Below, in pieces: positions 23,263-33,290 of a DNA stretch of 64,000 nt (its first letter is position 1; each line of letters begins with the position of its first letter). Under the pieces are notes generated by a model. The model saw only the letters and a program-made list of their open reading frames with translations. It searched no databases and was not told the origin of the DNA. The position numbers and the translations under genes are program-made. The DNA is from Streptosporangium sp. NBC_01756 (GTDB lineage Bacteria; Actinomycetota; Actinomycetes; Streptosporangiales; Streptosporangiaceae): assembly GCF_035917975.1 (NCBI RefSeq), contig NZ_CP109130.1, forward strand, positions 8,804,001 to 8,868,000, given 5' to 3'.

Positions 23263-24018
23263 CTACGCCTGATCGCCTGTATGGACTGGACCGGTGTTCT
23301 CGCCGAGAGACAGCCGCTTCGCCACATCGAGCCGTACCTCACCGTAGGGCTGAACATGCTGCCAGAACAAAGGAGTCAGCCCACGCCGGTCGGCAGGCTT
23401 GAGCAGCTTCGCCATGGTGGGATCGGCGAGGACGTCTTGCAGCATCAGCGTGTTGATGTAGACGAGCGCTGTCTGAAGGATCCGCAGGCATAAGACGGTC
23501 ATCTCCAACTCCTCGCGCCGGTTGGTGGCGATGTCGCCGCCCTTGCCGTAGAAGATCACCGAGTTTGCGCCGTTGGAGGACTCCACGACGTTGAGCCCTT
23601 CCTGGATCTCTCGCTGCAGCTCGCGCAGCCGGAGATAGCGAGCGACGAAGATGGTCTTCTACGCGCGCCCGACCTCCAGCATGGCCTGGTAGGTCGGATG
23701 CGAGGCGGAGTCGGTGAACCGACGCAGGATCGCCTCCGTCGTCGCGGTGCCCTGCTTGATGGCCGTCGCGTATTTGATCATCTGGTCGTATTTCTGTTCA
23801 ATCAGGTCCCAGCGGATCGGCCGGGTCATCGCCGGGGTCAGCCGCGGGTACAGATCGCTTTCGCCGCTCTCGACCCGATACAGCTTGACCTTGTTGATCT
23901 GCTTGATGCGCGGCAGCAGGTCAAAGCCCAAGAGCCTGGTCACCCCGAACCCGATTTCCGTTTGGCCGTGCGAGTCGACGTAGTTGCCCTCGACCTTCAT
24001 CGTGGTGCCGTGCCGTAC
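23263..24018 (-). pseudogene. Tn3-family transposase C-terminal remnant with internal stop
   Basis: On the minus strand the sequence reads MKVEGNYVDSHGQTEIGFG, LLGFDLLPRIKQINKVKLY and then, after an in-frame TAG at 23659-23661, KTIFVARYLRLRELQREIQ, NGANSVIFYGKGGDIATNRR and RGLTPLFWQHVQPYGE. These are the DDE core and C-terminus of Tn3 transposases; the stop sits where relatives have Gln (VGRAQ-KTIF). A small frameshift lies near 24000. The upstream side is replaced by the IS3 element, so the gene is doubly broken. Confidence 0.85.
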
Positions 24019-24045
24019 CGAATCGCCCCGGTTTCGATGGAGACC

Positions 24046-24975
24046 TCAGGGGTTGATTCCAACGGTCGCGCTGGGCTGGCGTTGAGCGTAGTAGAGGGCT
24101 TCGTACTCCTCCGGCGGGACATTGCCGATCGAGGAGTGTAGGCGGGTCGTGTTGAACCACTCGATCCACTCGGCGGTGGCCAGTTCCACCTCGGCCAGGG
24201 TGCGCCAAGGGCCGCGGGATTTGATTAATTCGGTCTTGTACAAGCCGATCTGTGATTCCATCAGCGCGTTGTCCAGCGCGTCCCCGACCGTCCCGATGGA
24301 TGCGTCGATGCCCGCGGTCATCAGGTGAGTGGTGAAACGGAAACAGGTGTATTGGCTGCCGGCGTCCGAATGATGGATCAGGCCCGCCCCGGTAGGGCGT
24401 CCGGCGCGGTCGCGTCGCCACAACGCCATGTCCAAGGCGTCCAGCACCAGGCCGGCGCGCTTGGACACAGAGGCCGACCAGCCGACGATCGCGCGGGAGT
24501 AGACGTCGATGACGAAGGCGACGTAGACGATCCCGCACCAGGCGTGAACGTAGGTGAAGTCGGCAACCCAGACCGTATTCGGCCGGGGTGCGGTGAAGTT
24601 CCGCTTGACCAGGTCACTCGCCCGCTGATGGCCGGGATCGGCCATAGTGGTGCGGATCTTCTTGCCCCGGCGGGCTCCTTGCAGGCCCAGGGCGCGCATC
24701 CGCCGCTCCACCGTGCACCGGGCCACCTGGTGGCCCTCGCGCAGCAGCTGCCGCCAGACCTTCCGAGCGCCGTAGACGCCGTAGACGCCGTAGTTGGCGG
24801 CGTGGATCCGCCTGATGTGGCCGTCCAGCCCGGCATCGCGGACCGCGCGGGCCGAAGGCGGCCGACTCTTGGCGGCGTAGTAGGTGCTGGGAGAGACGGC
24901 AAGGCCGTGCTCGGTCAGCACACGGCAGATCGGCTCGACACCGAACACCTCGCGGTGTTCGTCGATGAAGGTCAC
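24046..24975 (-). CDS. IS3-family transposase OrfB (integrase core)
   Basis: A 309-residue rve-type integrase. HTH_21 domain EVFGVEPICRVLTEHGLAVS and YGARKVWRQLLREGH lead into the catalytic core: VWVADFTYVHAW (first Asp), VIDVYSRAIVGW, IHHSDAGSQYT (second Asp) and GDALDNALMESQIGLYKTE (Glu). All three catalytic residues are present. The frame starts at GTG 24975 overlapping the orfA stop (GTGA); programmed -1 frameshifting between the two is typical of the family. Confidence 0.92.
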   Translation of the reverse strand: MTFIDEHREVFGVEPICRVLTEHGLAVSPSTYYAAKSRPPSARAVRDAGLDGHIRRIHAANYGVYGVYGARKVWRQLLREGHQVARCTVERRMRALGLQGARRGKKIRTTMADPGHQRASDLVKRNFTAPRPNTVWVADFTYVHAWCGIVYVAFVIDVYSRAIVGWSASVSKRAGLVLDALDMALWRRDRAGRPTGAGLIHHSDAGSQYTCFRFTTHLMTAGIDASIGTVGDALDNALMESQIGLYKTELIKSRGPWRTLAEVELATAEWIEWFNTTRLHSSIGNVPPEEYEALYYAQRQPSATVGINP

Positions 24976-25298
24976 GAGTGCGTGTGCGGCTGGTCGAGCT
25001 CGGCCGCGAAGAAAGCCGAAGCGGCCTTGAGGATCTCGTTGGCCCGGCGCAGTTCGGTGTTCTCCCGCCGCAGTCGCTTCAGCTCGGCCGATTCATCGCT
25101 GGTGGTGCCCGGGCGGATGCCGTCGTCGATCTGGGATTGACGGACCCACTTGCGTAGCGTCTCAGCGGTACCGATGCCGAGCTTGGCGGCGACCGCGTTG
25201 ATCGCGGCCCACTCGGTCGGGTAATCCGGGCGGACCTGTTCGACCATCCGCACCGCGCGCTTACGCAGCTCCGCCGGATAGGGGGACTTGGCTGCCAT
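24972..25298 (-). CDS. IS3-family transposase OrfA (HTH protein)
   Basis: A 108-residue protein with the HTH_Tnp_1 pattern: YPAELRKRAVRMVEQVRPD, IGTAETLRKWVRQSQ, and a C-terminal leucine zipper ELKRLRRENTELRRANEILK that mediates OrfA/OrfAB assembly. It overlaps orfB by 4 bases. Confidence 0.92.
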   Translation of the reverse strand: MAAKSPYPAELRKRAVRMVEQVRPDYPTEWAAINAVAAKLGIGTAETLRKWVRQSQIDDGIRPGTTSDESAELKRLRRENTELRRANEILKAASAFFAAELDQPHTHS

Positions 25299-25355
25299 GA
25301 CTCGATCCTCTCAAGAGATCAAGTCTCCACCGAACCCGGAGCGATTCAATCTGAC

Positions 25356-26786
25356 TTACGGGTTGGTCTCGGACGAGCGTCGGCGGGCGAGAGCGAGGCT
25401 GGCCATCGTCGTGATCGCCATGGCGCCGATGCCGACCAGCGCCGCGGTGGTGTAGGCGCTGTCGTCGGGGAAGAGGCGGCCCGTGGCGGTGCCGGCGGCG
25501 AGGATCAGGCCGCCGATGGCGCTGCCCAGGGAGTACCCGACGCTGCGGACGACGTAGTTGAAGCTCATGGCGCTCGACGTCTCGCTCTTGGGGGTGACGG
25601 CCAGGATGACGCCGGGCATGGCGGCCGAGAAGCTGCCGACGCCGAAGCCCAGCACGCCCATGGCCGCGAGCAGTTCGGCCAGGTTGGACCGGGCGGTGGC
25701 GAACAGGACGAACCCGCCGCCGACGATGGCGGCGCTGCCGGCCAGGAGCAGGGGGCCGTCGATCCGCGTCCGGACTCGCGGCGTGAGCTTGCCAGCGACG
25801 AACCCCAGCATGGAGAACGGGATGAGGACCAGCCCCGCCACGAAGGTGGTCAGTCCGAAGCCGTAGCCGGCGCTGTGCGGCGTCTGCGCGTAGCGGGTGA
25901 TGAGCGTGAGCAGGAGGTACATGCCGCTCCCGCCGACGAACATGGCGATGTTCGCCCCGGCGACCGCCGGGTGCCGTACCGCCCGGACGTCGACCAGGGG
26001 CGTCTTGGTTCGCAGTTCGAAAACGGTCCAGACGCAGAGCAGGAGTACGGCGGCGACGGCAAGGGTCACCGCCACGGCGAGGTGTCGGCTCCACAGGCTC
26101 CTCTCGCCGGCCAGGAACATGACGAGGAGCAGTCCACCCGCCAGGACGAGCGCACCGGCCACGTTCACGTGAGCGGAGCGGCCTTCGGGAGCTGCGGGCA
26201 TGGAGCGCCACGCGGTCACGAAGGCGATGGCGGTGACGAGCAGGCTGAGGCCGTAGGCGGTCCGCAGTCCGCCGAACTCGGCGAGCAGCGCGGCCAGTGG
26301 GTAGCCGACGCCGGCTCCGATGATGGAGACCACTGAGATCAGGGCGATCGTGGCCGCGCTGCGCTCCTCGGGAAGATGGTCGCGGGCCACGCCCATCATC
26401 AGCGCCGTGAGACCGAGTCCGACGCCTTGGGCCGCTCTGCCCACGAGCAGCCAGGCGAACGGCAGCGGCAGCAAGGTGAGCGCGCTGCCGACGACGACGA
26501 TCGCCAGCGTGGCGAGAATCGTGGCCCGCCGGTGCGGACCGGCTCCGAGCCGGCCGAGGACGGGTGTGGCGACGGCGCCGCTGAGCAGGGCGATGGTCAG
26601 CGTCCACTGCGCGCTGTCGAGGGAGACGTGGAACGTGGTCGCCACGCTGGTGATGAGCGGCGTCCCGAGGCTGGCGACCGCCGCCACGACCAGGGCGATG
26701 AACATCAGGGCGGGGACCAGCAGACGTGCCTCGGAACGTATCGGGGCAGTGCTCATGGGCTGGTCATGAGCCTGGTCCGCGGTCAC
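25356..26786 (-). CDS. MFS transporter
   Basis: A 476-residue transporter with about 12-14 membrane segments. After TM1 (ALMFIALVVAAVASLGTPLI) motif A-like VLGRLGAGPHRRATILA follows, and later GVGYPLAALLAEFGGLRTAYG near TM5. GTG 26786 overlaps the MarR stop (GTGA), so the pair is co-translated; ATG 26756 is an alternative start. Its 3' end lies 7 bases from the IS3 inverted repeat, so the element inserted immediately behind the stop codon. A decayed paralogue occurs at 34.3-34.6 kb. Confidence 0.9.
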   Translation of the reverse strand: MTADQAHDQPMSTAPIRSEARLLVPALMFIALVVAAVASLGTPLITSVATTFHVSLDSAQWTLTIALLSGAVATPVLGRLGAGPHRRATILATLAIVVVGSALTLLPLPFAWLLVGRAAQGVGLGLTALMMGVARDHLPEERSAATIALISVVSIIGAGVGYPLAALLAEFGGLRTAYGLSLLVTAIAFVTAWRSMPAAPEGRSAHVNVAGALVLAGGLLLVMFLAGERSLWSRHLAVAVTLAVAAVLLLCVWTVFELRTKTPLVDVRAVRHPAVAGANIAMFVGGSGMYLLLTLITRYAQTPHSAGYGFGLTTFVAGLVLIPFSMLGFVAGKLTPRVRTRIDGPLLLAGSAAIVGGGFVLFATARSNLAELLAAMGVLGFGVGSFSAAMPGVILAVTPKSETSSAMSFNYVVRSVGYSLGSAIGGLILAAGTATGRLFPDDSAYTTAALVGIGAMAITTMASLALARRRSSETNP

Positions 26787-27241
26787 CGGTCCGACTCCTC
26801 TCGGGCGTGGCTTTCGAACTCCGCCAGATGCAGCAGCGCCGGAAGGGCTGCTGCCAAGGCCTCGACCTCGTCACCGGTGAGTTTGTCGATCAACCGCGCG
26901 TACGCGTCGACGCCCGCCTGTCGTCGCGTCCGGACGTACGACGCGCCGGCCTCGGTGAGGCACACCAGCGTGACCCGCTTGTCGGACGGATCGCCCTTCC
27001 GCTCGACCAGCCCGGATTCCTCCATCACCCGGACCAGGACGGTCATCGCGGGCTGGGTGACGCCCTCGACCACCGCCAGATCGGTGATCCGTCGCGGGCC
27101 GGTCTTGTCCAGGGTGGCCAAGGTGGTGGCGGATGTCAGGCTCATGTCGCGGGGAAGGCGTCTCACGGCCCTGGTGGCCAGACCGTAGAGGGCTGACCCG
27201 ATGGCATCGGAAGCGCCGTGCGCGGCGTCTCGGCGACTCAT
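26783..27241 (-). CDS. MarR-family regulator
   Basis: A 152-residue winged-helix protein. LTSATTLATLDKTGPRRITD and VTQPAMTVLVRVMEESGLVE form the HTH, followed by the wing RKGDPSDKRVTLVCLTEAG, the most conserved MarR signature. It forms a two-gene operon with the MFS transporter, a common arrangement for efflux self-control. An AT-rich dyad lies just upstream. Confidence 0.92.
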   Translation of the reverse strand: MSRRDAAHGASDAIGSALYGLATRAVRRLPRDMSLTSATTLATLDKTGPRRITDLAVVEGVTQPAMTVLVRVMEESGLVERKGDPSDKRVTLVCLTEAGASYVRTRRQAGVDAYARLIDKLTGDEVEALAAALPALLHLAEFESHAREESDR

Positions 27242-27263
27242 CCCTGAAGCATAGCAGTTTTAT

Positions 27264-27272
27264 ATGAATCAT
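27264..27272. promoter_or_regulatory. Short dyad in AT-rich region upstream of marR-type gene
   Basis: ATGAATCAT (odd-centred dyad) is embedded in an AT-rich 35-bp stretch that contrasts with its GC-rich surroundings. It starts 23 bases before the MarR start and is a plausible operator or -10 region. Confidence 0.4.
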
Positions 27273-27299
27273 TTATGCATCTCCCGATCAGGGTTCGGC

Positions 27300-27716
27300 G
27301 ATACTTGACTTGCAACGCGTTCGCGTAAAGATGAACGGCGTCGGTTTTGATCGCCCTGTTGATCCCTTCGGAGGCGATGTTGGTGACGCCGGTCGTGATC
27401 GCGGCGAGGATCTGCGACCACCACGTGCTGACGTGCGGCAGCGAATCGCGCACCGCGGCTTCGAACACGTTGCACATGTCGATCGCGACCACGCAGCCGC
27501 GGCCGAGGCCGTGAACGCGGTGTTCGCCACCGGCCACGACACCTCGACGTCGCGCGCGGCCTGCACCACCCTCCGTCCGCGGTCGGCGACCGCTTCCCCG
27601 ACCGAGGTACGCAGCCGCGACGTCAACCGCGACCGCGGTGGGATCGACGGCAGCGCCTCGGTGAACGACTTGCGCCGGCACTGCTCGTTGACGCACCGTT
27701 ATCGGCGCTTGGTCCA
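27300..27716 (-). pseudogene. ISL3-family transposase remnant (frameshifted)
   Basis: The minus strand reads RLTSRLRTSVGEAVADRGRR and VVQAARDVEVSWPVANTAFT in one frame, the HTH/zinc-finger part of ISL3 transposases, and then in another frame HVSTWWSQILAAITTGVTNI and ASEGINRAIKTDA, the C-terminal part. The intervening DDE region is missing, so it is an internally deleted, frameshifted relic. Confidence 0.75.
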
Positions 27717-27765
27717 GGTCAGACCGGTTCGCCGCCCGGCCACGGGCAGGTGGAGGTCGGGATCT

Positions 27766-28935
27766 CTAAGGTTGAGGTGTCCTCTTCTGTGATCTCACTA
27801 GGGCGGTGAAGGCCTCGATGGCGTCGACGACCGCCTCGAAGCGGGCCGAGTGGTACAGGTCGAAGGCGTGATTGCCGCCGCGCAGCTCGGCGTAGACGAC
27901 GGGGGCGGTCGAGGTCTGGCGTAGCTGGTCGGCGAAGTGCCGGGCCTCGGTCACGGGCACTACCGGGTCCAGATCGCCATGGGCCACGAGGAACGGCGGT
28001 GCGTCGGCGGTGATGTGGGCCAGCGGTGAGGACTCGGGCCCCTGGCCGAAGTAGGGGCCGTACCAGCCGTTCAGGTAGATGGCGCCGGTCACGCGGGTGT
28101 CGGCGTCCTCGAAGCCCGGTTGGAAGGCGGGGTCGTTGGGGGTGAGTGCGGCCAGCGCCGCCATGTGCCCGCCCGCCGAACTGCCCGCGACGAACAGCGT
28201 CGACGGGTCGGCGCCGTACTCCTGGGCGTGTTCGCGCGCCCAGGCGATGATCTTCTTGAGGTCGATCAGATGATCTGGGTGCTGGGCTTGGGGCCGCAGC
28301 CGGTAGTTGGCGCTGATGCACAGCCATCCCTGGCCGGCGAGATGGTAGAGCAGGGCAAGCGACTCGCTGTTCTTGCGGCCGCCGGAGTAGGTGCCGCCGT
28401 GCAGGTGGATCATGATGGGCGCGCCTTGCGGGCGCGAGCGGTGATGGTAGACGTCGAGCAGGTTGAGGGGGCCGGCGTCGCCGTAGGAGAGGTTGGCCAC
28501 GCGCCGTACGTCCAGGCGGCGCTTGAGGATGGGCAGAAACAGGATGCGGGCCAGCGGGGGCCGGCGGCGCAGTCCTTCGGCGAGGTCGGCGTCGATGGCG
28601 GCGCGCCATCCGGTGCCCAGCTCTTGGTCCAGGGCGTGTTCGATCCGCGCCCGGTCCCCGAGTCCGCGATGGGCGATGACCACGAGCCCGGGCGTGGTCA
28701 CGGCGGCCAGGGCGACGATCGCCCACCCGCCCACCGAGTCGATGTCGCCTTCGGCGAACGCCAGCGTCGTCGGGATCAGCAGCATCCAGAAGAAGGCCGC
28801 GAACGGCAGTTCGTTGAGGGCCAGGCCGAAGTAGTAGCTCGGGCGGCCGAGCGGGCGTGAGAACGGCACCGGCCTCAGCGCGAACAGCGTGCCGATCGCG
28901 ACGAGCGCGACAGGAATCAGATAACCGACGGGCAC
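27766..28935 (-). CDS. Membrane-anchored alpha/beta hydrolase (BD-FAE/esterase type)
   Basis: A 389-residue protein beginning at GTG 28935 with GGAGG about 5 bases upstream. The first 100 residues contain two to three membrane helices (PVGYLIPVALVAIGTLFAL, PFAAFFWMLLIPTTLAF). The catalytic domain follows with oxyanion motif MIHLHGGTYSGG, nucleophile elbow VAGSSAGGHMA, the acid in LVAHGDLDPVVPV and His in GGNHAFDLY. Substrate is unknown. It diverges from a LysR regulator that probably controls it. Confidence 0.88.
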   Translation of the reverse strand: MPVGYLIPVALVAIGTLFALRPVPFSRPLGRPSYYFGLALNELPFAAFFWMLLIPTTLAFAEGDIDSVGGWAIVALAAVTTPGLVVIAHRGLGDRARIEHALDQELGTGWRAAIDADLAEGLRRRPPLARILFLPILKRRLDVRRVANLSYGDAGPLNLLDVYHHRSRPQGAPIMIHLHGGTYSGGRKNSESLALLYHLAGQGWLCISANYRLRPQAQHPDHLIDLKKIIAWAREHAQEYGADPSTLFVAGSSAGGHMAALAALTPNDPAFQPGFEDADTRVTGAIYLNGWYGPYFGQGPESSPLAHITADAPPFLVAHGDLDPVVPVTEARHFADQLRQTSTAPVVYAELRGGNHAFDLYHSARFEAVVDAIEAFTALVRSQKRTPQP

Positions 28936-29058
28936 CGTACCTCCAAGATCGGCAGCTTCTCGCACTGCCTTCGAACACGCTCATGTTCTTGGCGTTTTGC
29001 GCCCTCCAGCTTCCCCGAGCCGGCCGCGTCGCATCTACGACGGATCCGATAACGTCTC

Positions 29059-29073
29059 TTAGCCCTGAGCTAA
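29059..29073. promoter_or_regulatory. LysR-type dyad between hydrolase and LysR genes
   Basis: TTAGC-CCTGA-GCTAA is a perfect 5-bp dyad with T and A at its ends, 20 bases upstream of the lysR start. LysR regulators bind T-N11-A type interrupted dyads in such divergent regions. Confidence 0.5.
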
Positions 29074-29093
29074 AGAATCGGAGGTCAGCCCCC

Positions 29094-29981
29094 ATGGAGA
29101 TACGAGAGATCGAGATCTTTCTGGCGGCGGCCGAGGAGTTGCACTTCAGCCGTACGGCCGAGCGGCTGGGCATCAGCCCGGCCCGCGTCAGCCAATCGAT
29201 CAAAAAGCAGGAGCGGCGCATCGGCGCGCCCCTGTTCGATCGCACCACCCGGGCCGTCCGCCTCTCCCCTCTCGGGGAGCAACTGCACCAAGCGCTCAAG
29301 GGCGGCTACCGGCAGATCATGCAAGGGATCGCGACCGCTCAGGCCACCGCCGAGGGTGCCGAGGGCACGCTGACTCTCGGCACCGTCGGCCCGAACGTCA
29401 CGCAGATCAAGAACGTTCTCGGACTGTTTTCGGCCCGCCACCCGAACGCCCGCCTCCAGCACCGCGAGATCCAGCCGGCTTCCCCTCTGGACTCGCTCTT
29501 GTCGGGCGAGTTGGATGTGGCGCACCTGTGGCTACCGATCCGCGAGCCCGAACTGACCGTAAGGCCGACCCCGCACGCCTCCGACGTGCTGCTGATGGTC
29601 TCCTCCGACCACCCCTACGCGGGACGGGACACCGTCTGCCTGGAGGATCTCGGCGACTGCGTCGTGGTCGAAGGCCAGTCGATCCCCGCCTACATGGAGG
29701 AGGTCTTCAACCCGTATCACACCCCTTCCGGCCGTCCCGTCCGCCGCGGACCCAAAGTCAGCACCTGGCAGGAGGCACTCAGCGCCGTCTCCTCAGGCCA
29801 GGCCACCGCCGGGGTCACCGCCGAGGCGGCCGCCTTCTACCCCTGGCCCAGCCTCGCTTTCGTCCGCATTCACGACGCTCCCCGGTGTCAGTGGGCCTTT
29901 GCCTGGCGTACATCGAGCGAGACCCCACTCATCCGCGCATTCGCCAGAGCAGCCGCCGATGCCCAGCAACCGACGGGGTAG
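29094..29981 (+). CDS. LysR-family regulator
   Basis: A 295-residue protein. The N-terminal HTH is EIEIFLAAAEELHFSRTAER with LGISPARVSQSIKKQERRIG, and RLSPLGEQL follows. The C-terminal part is a periplasmic-binding-like effector domain (ASPLDSLLSGELDVAHLWLP). ATG 29094 has CGGAGG 9 bases upstream. It diverges from the hydrolase gene. Confidence 0.92.
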   Translation: MEIREIEIFLAAAEELHFSRTAERLGISPARVSQSIKKQERRIGAPLFDRTTRAVRLSPLGEQLHQALKGGYRQIMQGIATAQATAEGAEGTLTLGTVGPNVTQIKNVLGLFSARHPNARLQHREIQPASPLDSLLSGELDVAHLWLPIREPELTVRPTPHASDVLLMVSSDHPYAGRDTVCLEDLGDCVVVEGQSIPAYMEEVFNPYHTPSGRPVRRGPKVSTWQEALSAVSSGQATAGVTAEAAAFYPWPSLAFVRIHDAPRCQWAFAWRTSSETPLIRAFARAAADAQQPTG

Positions 29982-30073
29982 TAGCCAGTGGTCAGGCTGA
30001 TTCGCCTGTCCCCCTGCCGGCACCGAGCCCTCGCAGACCATCCACGAGGACGAGCACGCCATCGCCTTACCTC

Positions 30074-30204
30074 GTGTATGAGTAGTTGCGGTACAGGAAA
30101 TCCCGGTGAGAACGATCATGGTCGGCTAGCACACCGGACGCGGCTGCTGCTGGGGTTCGCGGAAAGCCGCCGGTTGGTCGTCGCCGCGGGCTACGGTCCG
30201 GCTC
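30074..30204 (+). repeat. Tn3-element left end (duplicated near 61.2 kb)
   Basis: From TGAGTAGTTGCGGTACAG onward this non-coding segment matches the DNA at about 61215-61345, also immediately upstream of a Tn3-transposase start. It presumably contains the terminal inverted repeat of the original transposon. Both copies have the same orientation. Confidence 0.6.
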
Positions 30205-32158
30205 GTGCCGGTGGAGTTTCTGACTGATGAGCAGGCCGAGGCGTACGGGACGTTCACTGCGGCGCCCACGCGCCCGGAGCTGGAGCGGTTCTTCTTCCTC
30301 GACGATGACGACCGCGATCTGATCGCGCGGCGTCGTACGGATGCGCACCGGCTGGGCATGGCGGTGCAGATCTGCACGGTCCGCTACATCGGCCGGTTTC
30401 TGGGTGAGGATCCGCTGGCGGTGCCGTGGGAGGCCGTGGAGTACCTCTCCGGGCAGCTCGGCATCGAGGACTCCTCGTGCATGAAGCGGTACCCCGAGCG
30501 CAGGTCGACGGTGTACGAGCATGCGGATGAGATCCAGGAGCGGTTCAAGTACCGGGACTTCACCGACCGGAAATGGGCCGGGAGTTCCGGAGGTTCCTGT
30601 ACGGGCGGGCATGGACGCACGCTGAGGGGCCGATGGCGCTGTTCAACCACGTGGTGACGTGGCTGCGCAAGAACCGGGTGCTACTGCCCGGCGTCTCGGT
30701 GCTGGCCCGGCAGGTATCGGAGGCCCGTACGGCGGCCGAGCGGCGCCTATACGACGCGGTGGCTCGGGCGACCCATCGGGCCGATCCCGCGCTCGCGCCG
30801 GCGCTGGCCGGGCTGCTCGACGTTCCGGAGGGCAAGCGGGTCTCGGAGCTGGAGCGGCTGCGTACGCCGCCGACGAAGACGACGGGCACCGCGATGGTGC
30901 GGGTCATGGAGCGGGTGGAGGAGATCTCCGCGTTCGCTCTGGGCCGGGTGAACCTGTCCCGGGTGCCGGTGAACCGGCTCTCGGCGTTGGCCCGGTACGG
31001 GCAGTTGAGCAAGGCGCAGACGATCGAGCGGGCGCCGGAGCCGCGGCGCACCGCGCTGCTCACGGCGGTGGTGCGGCAGCTGGAGGCGCAGGCGGTCGAC
31101 GACGCGCTCGACCTGCTCGCGGTGCTGATGGCGAACCGGCTGATCAGCCCCGCGCGGCGGGCCTCGGACCGGGAACGCCTGGCGATGCTGCCGCAGTTGG
31201 AGAAGGCGGCCCGGGTCCTGGCGAAGGCGTCGAAGATCCTCACCGAGGAACTGGACCTGGTCGCCGAGCACGACGCGGACCTGGACGTCGCCGCGCTGCG
31301 GGCGGCCGTGGAGGAGGCGGTGCCGCGGACGGCGGTCTCCTCGGCGGTCGCGACCGTGGAGGCCCTGGTCCCGGAGGACGACGGGTCGGCCGAGGCGGCG
31401 ATGCGCGAGAAGCTGGCCCTGCGCTACAACACAGTGCGCCCCTTCCTCGCCCTGCTCGGTGAGTCGGACGCCTTGGGCGCGGCCCCCGCTGGGCGGCGCC
31501 TGCTCAAGGCGGTGCGCCGACCCCCGCGCTCTCGCACCGAAGGGTCAAGGACCGGCCGCTGCTGCCCCGCGAGGTCGACGTCGAACTGGTGCCCGCGATG
31601 TGGAAGCGGGCGGTGTTCTCCAACGCCAAGCTACCCCAGGGCTCCGTGGACCGGGATGCGTACGTGGTGTGCGCCCTGGAGCAGCTGCACCGCGCACTGA
31701 ACCGGCACGACGTGTTCGCCGCCCCGTCGAACCGGTGGGCCGATCCGCGCGCGAGGCTGCTGGACGGGGCGCGGTGGGAGGCGATGCGCCCGGACGTGCT
31801 CGCGGGCTTGTCCCTGACCGAGGACGCCGCCGCATACCTCGCCGACCTCGTACGCGGGCTGGATCCGCCAGGCATACCGCGAAAGCCAGGAGGACCAGCT
31901 CGCCGCGCTCGGCCTGGTCCTCAACGCCGTCATCCTGTGGAACACCCGCTACCTCGACGCCGCCGTCGCCCAACTCCGCACCGAGGGCCACGACATCAAG
32001 GACGAGGACGTCGCCCGCATCTCCCCGCTCAAGACCGGCACATCAACTTCCTGGGCCGCTACCTGTTCAACATCACCGCCAGCGGCCCCGGCCAGGACCT
32101 GCGCCCCCTGCGTGATCCGGACGCCACCGAGCCGGACGAGGACGATGACGCCGAGTGA
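30205..32158 (+). pseudogene. Tn3-family transposase, near full-length but broken
   Basis: Translation begins VPVEFLTDEQAEAYGTF (DUF4158) and continues in shifted frames through FRRFLYGRAWTHAEGPMALF, LMANRLISPARRASDRERL, REKLALRYNTVRPFLALL, and finally QEDQLAALGLVLNAVILWN and HINFLGRYLFNITA. At least four frame changes occur (near 30580, 31520, 31870 and 32040). Between LADLVRGLD (about 31865) and the QEDQLAALGL tail the middle DDE catalytic region is missing, so this copy cannot transpose. Confidence 0.88.
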
Positions 32159-32356
32159 GGCGGGTTCCCGGCTGCGGTGCCGAAGCGGGTCAGTCCGTGG
32201 GCCACCGCGACGGTTGACCAGTGAGCCGTGTGCATCGTGAAGCTTGCAGGTCACGAGGGTTGGTGTGGTGGCGGGCGGGATGCTCGGGCTGGTCGTCGGC
32301 CGGTGTCCACGGTGGAGATCGTCTGACGTGCCGGCCGCTGATGAGCTTCGGGCCGG

Positions 32357-33226
32357 CTATGGCATGCGGATGCTGCGTGTGACATCCGCGGCGCCGCCCA
32401 AGAGGACCCGCAGCCCCGACGCGTCGGGTTGTGCGGTGGCGGTGATCGTGGAGGGACTGCCGAGGGAGTCACCCATGTCGACTGCGATGTCGCTGATGCC
32501 CTGGCCGGCCAGGTGCGCAGCGAGGCAGGCGGTGCTGTTGGCGTTGGCGATGTCTTCCGCGACGCCGATCGACGGGGCGAACATGCGGGCCGCGACGCGG
32601 CCGGTGGGCGTCGGCACCGAGTAGGCGTAGCAGCCCAGGAAACCGAGACGGTCGCAGGCGGCACGGAGCCGTTCGAAGTCCGGGCTGAGGGTGGTGAGAG
32701 CGGACCGCGTAGTAAGGGGAACCAGCAACCGCGACCGCCCCACTGAGGCGACGCGGGTACCGGGAGCGAGTGTGCCCGAGGTGACACCGAGTGCGGGCAG
32801 GACAAGGTCGCACTCGGTCGCTGTGGGCCTGCGGAGGTCTACGGGACCGGGGTCGAAGGCGGCATTGACATGCGTCTTCTCTCGTACGGACCAACCAGGG
32901 AAGACGCGCCCTGCCGCATGGATGGTGGCTCGATACTCCCGGCCCCCGGCGCGCTCGGCCAGGAAGGCCAGAGCGGCAACCGTCCCGTGCCCGCACGCAG
33001 GCAGTTCTCCCTCGGCGGTGAAGAAGCGGAGGGATACGACCGGACCGGTCCGTCGGCTGTCCTGCACCGACACGAAGACGGCGTGCGACGTTCCCATCGC
33101 AGCCGGCACACGACGGCGCTCATCGTCACTCAACGGCGCCTCGTCAAGCACCGCGGTGGGACTGCCGCCGTGGCCGTCGCGCAGACAGGCGCGGACGATC
33201 GTGACGGGCAGACCGTGCCTACTCAT
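32357..33226 (-). CDS. PhzF-family epimerase/isomerase-like protein
   Basis: A 289-residue PhzF-fold protein. Features are GGSPTAVLDEAPLSDDER near the N-terminus, VSLRFFTAEGELPACGHGTV (the family's GHAT/GHGT strand) around residues 62-82, and near the C-terminus RMFAPSIGVAEDIANANSTA. These proteins isomerise small acids; the N-terminal catalytic Glu is in the expected area but I cannot fix it. The start ATG 33226 has only a weak ribosome-binding site. It lies on the same strand as, and 64 bases downstream of, the HxlR gene. Confidence 0.85.
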   Translation of the reverse strand: MSRHGLPVTIVRACLRDGHGGSPTAVLDEAPLSDDERRRVPAAMGTSHAVFVSVQDSRRTGPVVSLRFFTAEGELPACGHGTVAALAFLAERAGGREYRATIHAAGRVFPGWSVREKTHVNAAFDPGPVDLRRPTATECDLVLPALGVTSGTLAPGTRVASVGRSRLLVPLTTRSALTTLSPDFERLRAACDRLGFLGCYAYSVPTPTGRVAARMFAPSIGVAEDIANANSTACLAAHLAGQGISDIAVDMGDSLGSPSTITATAQPDASGLRVLLGGAADVTRSIRMP

Positions 33227-33290
33227 CGCTGTGCCGTGATCCTTGTGCCGGACCGGCGTCCGCTTCTCCCGCCCACCGCCGGCTCCACCT

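Larger units (their letters stand above)
24019..25348 (-). mobile_element. IS3-family insertion sequence
   Basis: Two overlapping transposase frames are bounded by imperfect 28-bp inverted ends: 24019-24046 (CGAATCGCCCCGGTTTCGAT and 8 more bases) and 25321-25348 (ending GGAGCGATTCA), identical at 23 of 28 positions. It sits in the Tn3 transposase remnant. An 84-bp deletion derivative with both ends of the same element lies at 36181-36264. Confidence 0.85.

Noticed and set aside
25261..26607. 448-codon minus-strand frame within the MFS gene
   Set aside because: Arg/Pro/His-rich alternative frame on the same strand as the real transporter.
30205..32158. Reading the 30-32 kb Tn3 transposase as an active gene
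   Set aside because: Several frame changes are needed and the central catalytic region is missing.
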